Shown: positions 1-4,914 of the stretch, piece by piece | Numbering within the stretch: position 1 is the stretch's first letter | Layout: each line of letters begins with the position of its first letter | NCBI GenBank assembly: GCA_014238625.1 | Contig: JABAAS010000001.1 | Location: 24,494-29,605 of the forward strand | DNA from: Alphaproteobacteria bacterium | GTDB taxonomy: Bacteria > Pseudomonadota > Alphaproteobacteria > JABAAW01 | Direction: 5' to 3' | Length of the DNA stretch: 5,112 bases | Notes under the pieces: generated by a model | What the model was told of the DNA's origin: nothing | Database searches by the model: none | The model's input: only the letters and a program-made list of their open reading frames with translations | Translations under genes and position numbers: made by a program

Positions 1-161
1 CCGATTTTTCCTCCGCGTCTATCGCGTTTGTCTTCGACGGTTAGGTTTTCTTCTTTTGTAGCGCGGCGCACGTACTGGCTATCGCAAGCGCTGGCTATGA
101 TTATCACGACTAGGCTTGCTATAATTACCAAGTATGAGCGTATTTTTCTATGAGCTAGCAT
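1..161 (-). CDS. Putative lipoprotein, N-terminal part (3' end beyond window)
   Basis: An open frame starts at an ATG (complement of 159-161) and stays open for 53 codons to the left edge. The N-terminus looks like a lipoprotein signal peptide: a basic stretch (HRKIR, residues 4-8), a hydrophobic core at about residues 10-22 rich in Ile, Val and Leu, then a lipobox-like A-S-A-C with Cys26 as the likely lipidated residue. Asp27 follows; in Escherichia coli an aspartate at +2 favours retention in the inner membrane, but that rule is not universal. The visible mature part is charged and hydrophilic, with many Arg, Lys and Glu, and shows no domain I recognise. An 8-bp direct repeat (CTGGCTAT at 75-82 and 91-98) lies within the coding region just around the lipobox. 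A promoter-like pair sits directly upstream with almost no room for a leader. I infer a membrane-anchored periplasmic protein of unknown function. Confidence 0.62.
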   Translation of the reverse strand, partial: MLAHRKIRSYLVIIASLVVIIIASACDSQYVRRATKEENLTVEDKRDRRGGKI

Positions 162-288
162 TTCGTCAGTATATCAGAGTGCTGTTATCAGGCAAGGATA
201 TGGAAAGTTTATAGCAAGGGGATAGGTGGTTCGCCATAAATTTAGTTTTGGAGATTATCGTTACTATAGCGAAGATTTTTATAGCAAG
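115..288. repeat. Cluster of three copies of 10-mer TTATAGCAAG
   Basis: The exact 10-mer TTATAGCAAG occurs on the plus strand at 209-218 and 279-288, and on the minus strand at 115-124. The two plus-strand copies start 70 bp apart in the divergent intergenic region; the inverted copy lies within the signal-peptide codons of the lipoprotein gene. A near match (CTATAGCGAAG) lies at 264-274. A random 10-mer would be expected about 0.01 times in a window of this size. The function is unknown: a regulator site, a genome-wide dispersed motif, or chance in AT-rich DNA are all possible. Confidence 0.5.
168..195 (-). promoter_or_regulatory. Putative sigma70-type promoter of the lipoprotein gene
   Basis: Read on the minus strand, TTGCCT (190-195) and TATACT (168-173) are separated by 16 bp, close to the sigma70 consensus. 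Transcription would begin about 7 bases after the -10 box, that is at or next to the A of the lipoprotein ATG at 161. No Shine-Dalgarno sequence fits between them, so the message might be leaderless. This is a prediction from sequence only. Confidence 0.45.
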
Positions 289-308
289 AAAAAAAGGCAT
301 TCATGGTT

Positions 309-314
309 TATAAT
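309..314 (+). promoter_or_regulatory. Putative -10 box for gabD
   Basis: TATAAT, a perfect sigma70 -10 hexamer, lies 26 bp before the gabD start codon. At 15-19 bp upstream there is only A-rich sequence (around 284-293), with no recognisable -35 hexamer and no TGn extension. If the box is used, transcription would start near 320, giving a leader of about 20 nt. The weak -35 suggests either a weak promoter or one that needs an activator. The repeat copy at 279-288 overlaps the position where such a factor would touch. Confidence 0.4.
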
Positions 315-325
315 ACCTCTTTTCT

Positions 326-332
326 GGAGGAG
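326..332 (+). promoter_or_regulatory. Strong Shine-Dalgarno sequence of gabD
   Basis: GGAGGAG ends 8 bases before the ATG at 341. This near-ideal complement to the 16S rRNA tail at good spacing fixes the gabD start codon. Confidence 0.85.
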
Positions 333-340
333 TAACATCG

Positions 341-1798
341 ATGGATAAATCGTTAGAATTCACGCCGCCTCACCGCTGTTATATCGATGGTGCTTGGGTT
401 GAGTCTGATAAGGGTTTGCGTTTTTCGAGCATTGATCCGGCGACTGGCGACATTTTGGCAGAGGTTCCGGACTTGGGAGCTCTTGAGACGCAATCTGCGA
501 TATCGGCTGCTGCACGAGCGTTATCGGATTGGCGCTCTCGGACGGCTTCCGAGCGAGGTCTTTTTTTGCGTCGTTTTGGTGAGTTGCTAGGCGATCATAA
601 GGAGAGCCTTGCGCAGCTTTTGACTCGCGAGCAAGGTAAGCCGTTGCTCGAGTCTCGCGGCGAAGTTTCTTACGCTCAGTCTTTTTTATTTTGGTTTGCC
701 GAGGAAGGTGCGCGCTTGTATGGCGATATAATACCTAGTCATACGATTGACGCACGTTTGCTGGTAATGAAACAAGCGGTTGGGGTTTGTGCTTTGATCA
801 CGCCGTGGAATTTTCCCTACGCGATGATCACGCGTAAGCTTGGCGCGGCTTTGGCGGCGGGCTGTACGGCTGTTGTCAAGCCGGCGGAGCAAACTCCTTT
901 ATGCGCGCTTGCCTTGGCGCGTTTGGGTGAGGAGGCTGGTATCCCGCGCGGAGTTTTCAATGTAGTTACTGGCGACGCGCAGGCTATCGGCAAGACTTTG
1001 ATGTCGAGCGACATAGTTCGCAAGGTTTCTTTCACTGGCTCTACAGATGTTGGCAAACTTTTGATTTCGCAATCTGCTGCGACGGTTAAGAAACTTTCGT
1101 TAGAGCTAGGCGGTCACGCGCCTTTCATTGTTTGCGAGGATGCTGATCTCGATGAGGCTGTTTCTGGAGCGATTCTTTCGAAGTTTCGTAATAGCGGTCA
1201 AACTTGCGTTTGTGCGAACCGCTTTTATATCCATGAATCTCTTTACGATTCTTTTGCAGAGCGTTTTGCCGAGAAGATATCAGAGCTAAATGTTGGCAAT
1301 GGTCTTTTACCGAACACGCATTTAGGTCCTTTGATAGACTTAGCTGCGGTTGAGAAGTCTGAGCGCCATGTTTGCGATGCGCGAGATAAAGGAGCGAAGG
1401 TTTTGTTTGGGGGCTCGCGCGACAAGGCGGGAGGTAATTTTTTCCAACCCACTCTATTGGGCGAAGTAGAGGACTCGATGCAAATTCTGCAAGAAGAGAC
1501 TTTTGGTCCTATCGCCCCTTTGGTAAGATTCAGTAGCGATGAGGAGGTATTGCGCCGAGCGAACTCTACGCCCTATGGTCTTGCGGCTTATTTTTATAGT
1601 CGCGATGTCGGCAGGGTTTTCCAGTTTGCCGATGATTTGGACTACGGGATGGTCATAGCGAACTCTGGAGTTTCATCGAACGCTTGCGCCCCATTTGGCG
1701 GGGTTAAGCATTCTGGCTACGGGCGCGAGGGCTCAAAATATGGCATTTTGGAGTATGTTGACATCAAGTATCTGCTAGTCGGTGGCATCGGCTCTTAG
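341..1798 (+). CDS. gabD: Succinate-semialdehyde dehydrogenase (GabD-type aldehyde dehydrogenase)
   Basis: A 485-residue NAD(P)-dependent aldehyde dehydrogenase that should oxidise succinate semialdehyde to succinate, the last step of the cytosolic GABA shunt. It is full length: E. coli GabD, about 480 residues, is similar from end to end. The oxyanion Asn157 lies in TPWNFP, the cofactor lysine Lys180 in VVKPAEQTP, the Rossmann motif FTGSTDVG at 231-238, the general base Glu255 in LELGG, and the nucleophile Cys289 in FRNSGQTCVCANR, a hallmark of the SSADH subfamily. EETFGP (385-390) and the C-terminal PFGGVKHSG...GREGSKYGI also match. Glu183 after KPA is the residue that binds the adenosine ribose in NAD-preferring family members, whereas E. 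coli GabD has Ser there, so NAD+ preference is inferred. Cys289 and Cys291 form the C-x-C pair that acts as a redox switch in human SSADH. No gabT or regulator is adjacent. A glutarate- or other semialdehyde dehydrogenase cannot be excluded. Confidence 0.92.
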   Translation: MDKSLEFTPPHRCYIDGAWVESDKGLRFSSIDPATGDILAEVPDLGALETQSAISAAARALSDWRSRTASERGLFLRRFGELLGDHKESLAQLLTREQGKPLLESRGEVSYAQSFLFWFAEEGARLYGDIIPSHTIDARLLVMKQAVGVCALITPWNFPYAMITRKLGAALAAGCTAVVKPAEQTPLCALALARLGEEAGIPRGVFNVVTGDAQAIGKTLMSSDIVRKVSFTGSTDVGKLLISQSAATVKKLSLELGGHAPFIVCEDADLDEAVSGAILSKFRNSGQTCVCANRFYIHESLYDSFAERFAEKISELNVGNGLLPNTHLGPLIDLAAVEKSERHVCDARDKGAKVLFGGSRDKAGGNFFQPTLLGEVEDSMQILQEETFGPIAPLVRFSSDEEVLRRANSTPYGLAAYFYSRDVGRVFQFADDLDYGMVIANSGVSSNACAPFGGVKHSGYGREGSKYGILEYVDIKYLLVGGIGS

Positions 1799-1817
1799 CC
1801 TTATGCAGTACCTTATG
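1790..1817. other. Convergent gabD/gap junction with a short stem and direct repeat
   Basis: The gabD stop (1796-1798) and the gap stop (1813-1815, complement) are only 14 bp apart. GGCT-CTT-AGCC (1790-1800) can form a 4-bp stem across the gabD stop, and CCTTATG is repeated at 1799-1805 and 1811-1817. Neither side has a U-run directly after the stem, so this is not a convincing intrinsic terminator. The two transcripts probably overlap at their 3' ends or end by another mechanism. Confidence 0.35.
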
Positions 1818-2853
1818 TGATACCTTCCGCCATTTTTTGAGTGAGCTCTAACATTCGATGCACGAATCCCCACTCGTTATCATACCATGCGGTTGTCTGG
1901 AATGCTTTTGGGTCGAGCTCTTTTGTCTCCAATAGGTCGTATATTGCACTTTCGCTACGATGGAGGAAGTCTACGGATACGAGCGGTTCTTCTGATACGG
2001 CGAGGACGCCCTGCATGCTTGTTTTTGCCTTTTCGCGCATTGCTTGATTTATTTCCTCGATCGAGCAAGCCTTTTGTGTAACGCAATCGAATATGAGCGC
2101 GGAGACGGTTGCAACTGGAACTCTCAGCGAACTACCGATAATTTTTCCTTTTAGCTCTGGAATTGCCAGAGCGATTGCACTAGCGGCTCCGGTTGAGGTT
2201 GGTATTATCGAGATGTTAGCGGCGCGCGCACGGCGCGGATCTTTATGAAATTTGTCCAGCAGATTTTGATCTGGTGTGTATGCGTGGCAGGTTGTTGCGA
2301 AACCGCGCTCGATTCCGCAAAGTTCTTGTAGCACAGCTGCGATTGGCGCGAGGCAGTTAGTAGTGCAAGACAAGGCTGATACGATGCGATGTTCTGGTTT
2401 CAGCTTGTTGTGGTTGACGCCTATGATGATCGATGCGTCGGGGTTGTTAGCAGGTGCTGAGATAAGGACTTTTTCCGCACCCCTTTCGAGGTGCAAAAGC
2501 GCGCGCTCGCGCGTTTTATAAGCCCCGCTACATTCCAGCACGATTTTGACCCCTAGCCTTGCCCAATCTATGTTTTTCGCCTCTCTTTCGCGTAGGCAGA
2601 TAATTTCTTGCTGCCCACAGCGCAAAATGTCTTGCCCTACGGTCTCGATTGGGCTTTGCAATATCCCGTGTAGCGAGTCGTAGCGCAACAAATGCCTTGC
2701 GTCTGCGGCGCAAGCGGTGGGGTTAGAGCTACCGTCGTTTATTGCGACAATTGAGATATTTTCTTTGAACTTTGCGCATTTATCCTCGATCCAAGCGCGC
2801 ACTATTAAACGTCCGATTCGTCCGAATCCATTTATGGCAATTTTTATGGGCAT
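1813..2853 (-). CDS. gap: Glyceraldehyde-3-phosphate dehydrogenase, divergent type I
   Basis: This 346-residue protein should convert glyceraldehyde 3-phosphate, phosphate and NAD(P)+ to 1,3-bisphosphoglycerate, reversibly. The nucleotide-binding motif NGFGRIGR is at residues 8-15. The nucleophile is Cys163 in SCTTNCLAP and the activating base is His190 in CHAYTPDQ. The substrate region runs through IIPTSTGAA (216-224) and Arg244 of LRVP, and WYDNEWGF (323-330) contains the Asn that contacts nicotinamide. Several normally fixed positions differ. TGAAKA reads TGAASA (Ser225), RVPTPNVS reads RVPVATVS, and the loop after N39-D40 is about 4-5 residues longer than usual. It is the last gene of the moaD-moaE-map-radC-gap cluster, 23 bp after radC. 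The SD is AGGA at 2861-2864, 7 bases before the ATG. All catalytic residues remain, so an active enzyme is likely, but NAD versus NADP preference is unclear. Erythrose-4-phosphate dehydrogenase is less likely, since its substrate-region signature is absent. Confidence 0.9.
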   Translation of the reverse strand: MPIKIAINGFGRIGRLIVRAWIEDKCAKFKENISIVAINDGSSNPTACAADARHLLRYDSLHGILQSPIETVGQDILRCGQQEIICLREREAKNIDWARLGVKIVLECSGAYKTRERALLHLERGAEKVLISAPANNPDASIIIGVNHNKLKPEHRIVSALSCTTNCLAPIAAVLQELCGIERGFATTCHAYTPDQNLLDKFHKDPRRARAANISIIPTSTGAASAIALAIPELKGKIIGSSLRVPVATVSALIFDCVTQKACSIEEINQAMREKAKTSMQGVLAVSEEPLVSVDFLHRSESAIYDLLETKELDPKAFQTTAWYDNEWGFVHRMLELTQKMAEGIT

Positions 2854-2860
2854 TAGATTT

Positions 2861-2864
2861 TCCT
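2861..2864 (-). promoter_or_regulatory. Shine-Dalgarno sequence of gap
   Basis: AGGA on the minus strand, followed by three more A, lies 7 bases before the gap ATG. It sits in the 23-bp AT-rich spacer after radC, so gap can initiate translation on its own within the operon. Confidence 0.65.
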
Positions 2865-2876
2865 ATTTTATGGTTT

Positions 2877-2886
2877 TTATAGCAAG
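2877..2886 (+). repeat. Distant fourth copy of TTATAGCAAG
   Basis: The exact 10-mer spans the last codons and stop of radC, where the minus strand reads CTTGCTATAA. It shares 13 bases (TTTTTATAGCAAG, 2874-2886) with the copy at 276-288, so the match extends beyond the core. It lies just upstream of gap in the transcript direction. Confidence 0.45.
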
Positions 2887-3566
2887 CCGCGCGACTTGAA
2901 ACTTGTATGTCCCTCGCGCGAGACTATTATGTGGTCGTGCAGAGTCATCCCTAGTTCTTCGGTGATTCGTTTTATCGTTCGCGTTAGTTCTATATCGTCG
3001 AGCGAAGGAGTTATGTCGCCGCTCGGATGGTTATGCGCGAGCACCATTCCGCTTGCGCCATAGTTGAGTGCTCGTTTGATTATTTCTCTAGGATATACAG
3101 CTGTTGTATCGATAGTGCCTTGCTGAATAATTTCGTCTTTAATAATTCTGCATTTTTTATCGAGAAAGAGCACCCTGAACTGCTCGACCTGTACGCGAGC
3201 GGACCTTGCGCGGCATAGGTTTATGATTTGTTGCCAAGACGATATTACATCGGTTTGCACTTCTTCGCTCAGCATTCTTTCAGCGGCTGCTGCGGTTAGC
3301 TTTATGACAGCGATGGAGCTTTCTGCTACTCCCTCGACATCTTTAAGCTCTTGCTGTTCTGCGCTTATTACATCAGCGAAGCTTCCGAATCTGGCGATCA
3401 GTTTTTTAGCGAGTGGTTTTAAGTCTTGTCTTGGTACTGCGAATGTTAGTAGCAGTTCGAGCAGCTCGTAATCTTGCATATTTTCGCCGCAGTTATGCAG
3501 GAATCTCTGACGCAGGCGTTTTCTGTGTCCTGCCGTATCTGTTGGCGTTGACTTTTTTTTTGTCAC
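2877..3566 (-). CDS. radC: RadC family protein (JAMM/MPN domain, UPF0758)
   Basis: A 229-residue RadC-family protein, normal in length. The N-terminal UPF0758 region contains GHRKRLRQRF (13-22), DYELLELLL (32-40) and a helix-hairpin-helix-like stretch around 74-92. The C-terminal JAB/MPN domain carries the metal motif H178-N-H180-P-S-G-D with Asp191 eleven residues after His180. Glu128 is the likely JAMM glutamate, judged by spacing. This predicts a zinc site of a peptidase or isopeptidase fold. The historic link to DNA repair was withdrawn for E. coli radC, and the true role is unsettled. The start codon is GTG; the next in-frame ATG (Met30) would remove the conserved N-terminal motif, so GTG is preferred. 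The Shine-Dalgarno is weak. A run of nine A (complement of 3553-3561) covers codons 2-5, a possible slippage site. The gene begins 9 bp after map, which ends in tandem stops TGA-TAA. Confidence 0.92.
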   Translation of the reverse strand: MTKKKSTPTDTAGHRKRLRQRFLHNCGENMQDYELLELLLTFAVPRQDLKPLAKKLIARFGSFADVISAEQQELKDVEGVAESSIAVIKLTAAAAERMLSEEVQTDVISSWQQIINLCRARSARVQVEQFRVLFLDKKCRIIKDEIIQQGTIDTTAVYPREIIKRALNYGASGMVLAHNHPSGDITPSLDDIELTRTIKRITEELGMTLHDHIIVSREGHTSFKSRGLL

Positions 3567-3575
3567 TATTTTTTA

Positions 3576-4373
3576 TCACTCGTTTGGGTATGGCGGTTGA
3601 TGCCATCCTTTTGGCGAGGTTGTAAATATCTCGCAACCGCCATCGACTATTCCGATCGTATGTTCGAATTGCGCCGATAGTTTTCGGTCGCGTGTAACGG
3701 CGGTCCATCCGTCTGGCAAGATTTTCACTTCTGCTTTGCCACTATTTATCATTGGTTCGATGGTAAAGATCATCCCGACCTTTAACGGCAGCCCTTCGCC
3801 TTTTTTTCCGTAGTGCAGTATATTCGGAGCTTCGTGGAAGCTGCGTCCGATTCCGTGTCCGCAAAAATCTCGCACGACTTGCATCCGTTGTTTTTCTGCT
3901 ATTGATTGTATGGCTGCGCCGATATCTCCGAGCGTATTTCCTGGCTTTGCAACCTTGATTCCGCCCATCATAGCTTCGTATGTTATACTAGTTATGCGTT
4001 GAGCTACGATGGGTATTTTTTCACCGACCCAGTACATCCTACTTGCGTCTCCGTACCAGCCATCGAGTATTACTGTTATATCGATATTTGCGATATCACC
4101 TTCGCGCAGTATTTTTGTCTCGTCTGGTATTCCGTGGCATACGACATGGTTTACGCTAATGCATGTAGCTTTAGGGAATCCACGATAGTTGAGTGGTGCG
4201 GGTATTGCGTTATTATCTCTAATATATTTTTCGCATATATGGTCTATTTCAGCTGTGTTGCATCCGACCTTCACCTTTGGTGTTATGAAGTCGAGCGTCA
4301 TGGCTGCGAGTTTCCCAGCACGATGCATGGCGGAGAAATTTTCTTTGCTATATATATTTATGTGCGGGCGCAT
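3576..4373 (-). CDS. map: Methionine aminopeptidase, type I
   Basis: This 265-residue enzyme should remove the N-terminal methionine from nascent proteins when the second residue is small; it acts in the cytosol at the ribosome exit. It has the type Ia form, without an N-terminal extension or the type II insert. All five metal ligands of the pita-bread fold are visible: Asp98 (IDIT), Asp109 (YGDA), His173 (GHGIG), Glu206 (TIEP) and Glu237 (FEHT). The substrate-binding histidines are His80 (VCHGIP) and His180 (FHEAPN). The ATG overlaps the moaE stop by one base (TAATG), and no good Shine-Dalgarno sequence precedes it, so translation is probably coupled to moaE. The gene is essential in many bacteria, which makes its dependence on a molybdopterin gene for expression noteworthy. 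The neighbouring radC is a familiar partner of map in alphaproteobacteria. Confidence 0.96.
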   Translation of the reverse strand: MRPHINIYSKENFSAMHRAGKLAAMTLDFITPKVKVGCNTAEIDHICEKYIRDNNAIPAPLNYRGFPKATCISVNHVVCHGIPDETKILREGDIANIDITVILDGWYGDASRMYWVGEKIPIVAQRITSITYEAMMGGIKVAKPGNTLGDIGAAIQSIAEKQRMQVVRDFCGHGIGRSFHEAPNILHYGKKGEGLPLKVGMIFTIEPMINSGKAEVKILPDGWTAVTRDRKLSAQFEHTIGIVDGGCEIFTTSPKGWHQPPYPNE

Positions 4374-4909
4374 TATCTAGGCTGTTGAGCTTTCTGTTGA
4401 GCGTTTTTTTTGTGATTAATAGCTTGAGTTTCGCACCATTTTTCAGCTTTTTGCAGGTCTTGTTCTGTTGTTGTCAACCATCGTTTTTCACCTTTTGTAT
4501 CGCACTCGCACTTCCACAGAGGAGGTCTTATCTTGACCATGTCGATGATATACCTGCAAGCCTCGAATGCGTTGTTCCGCCCTTCACTTAGCACTGCGAC
4601 TAGGACGATAGTCTCCCCGAAGGGTATTTCGCCAATACGATGTTGTATAGTTGCGGCCTCTATTTGCCATCGTTGTTGCGCTTCCTCGATGATTTTTTGC
4701 ATGCATAATTTTGCCATTTCTGGGTAGCAATCGAGTAGCAAGGATTGCAACTCGATGTTTTTCCCTTGCTCTATAGTTCTTTTTCTTTTGGCGATTCCAG
4801 AAAAGCTTGCGAGTGCTCCGCACTGCTTTTTTTTTGCATTATGCTTTTCCACGAAGTAGCGAAGCGCATCGTATGGGCAGAAGGCAGCTTCGTGCAGTAG
4901 CACGCTCAT
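4373..4909 (-). CDS. moaE: Molybdopterin synthase catalytic subunit MoaE
   Basis: A 178-residue MoaE, somewhat longer than the usual 150 or so. With thiocarboxylated MoaD it converts precursor Z (cPMP) to molybdopterin. Family motifs in order: GALASFSGIAK (31-41), LLLDCYPEMA (57-66), RW (80-81), IQHRIGEIPFGE (88-99), the AFEA region (114-117), and VKIRPPLWKCE (125-135). Lys126 and Lys133 match the active-site lysines 119 and 126 of E. coli MoaE, and Arg143 matches the C-terminal RW motif. Two changes stand out. The arginine that ends the GAVVTFxGxVR motif is Lys41, and the histidine of the SAHR motif is Gly110. Beyond Trp158 there is a Lys/Gln-rich tail of about 20 residues, including an AQQ-KAQQ repeat. 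The stop overlaps the map start. Two A-runs, of 9 and 8, lie in the gene. Its Shine-Dalgarno sequence lies inside moaD. Confidence 0.93.
   Translation of the reverse strand: MSVLLHEAAFCPYDALRYFVEKHNAKKKQCGALASFSGIAKRKRTIEQGKNIELQSLLLDCYPEMAKLCMQKIIEEAQQRWQIEAATIQHRIGEIPFGETIVLVAVLSEGRNNAFEACRYIIDMVKIRPPLWKCECDTKGEKRWLTTTEQDLQKAEKWCETQAINHKKNAQQKAQQPR
4382..4402 (-). repeat. Short tandem repeat in the moaE 3' end
   Basis: GCTCAACAG on the minus strand occurs twice, at 4394-4402 and 4382-4390, with a 12-bp period. It encodes the AQQKAQQ part of the MoaE tail and directly precedes the map start. The unit is in frame and could have arisen by slippage, extending the C-terminus. Confidence 0.6.
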
Positions 4910-4914
4910 GCTAT

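Noticed and set aside
162..340. Possible small RNA or riboswitch in the divergent intergenic region
   Set aside because: I found no stable stem-loop set or known aptamer core, only promoter-like boxes and the short repeats.
817..1056. Minus-strand open frame inside gabD
   Set aside because: It is antisense to the conserved cofactor-binding core of gabD and shows only low-complexity Ala, Pro and Lys composition.
1790..1800. GGCT-CTT-AGCC hairpin as an intrinsic terminator
   Set aside because: The stem is only 4 bp and is not followed by a T-run on either strand, so it does not meet the usual pattern.
1813..2853. Gap as erythrose-4-phosphate dehydrogenase (Epd)
   Set aside because: The Epd-type sequence around the catalytic histidine and the substrate loop is absent; HAYTPDQ and PTSTGAA are of GAPDH type.
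3223..3471. Serine-rich plus-strand open frame opposite radC
   Set aside because: The Ser-rich composition reflects the complement of leucine- and glutamate-rich helices in RadC; no independent gene signals were seen.
3906..4388. A 160-codon plus-strand open frame opposite map
   Set aside because: It is rich in Tyr, Cys and Ile without any recognisable domain, has no ribosome binding site I could see, and lies antisense to map, whose metal ligands are all intact. It is best explained as a shadow frame.
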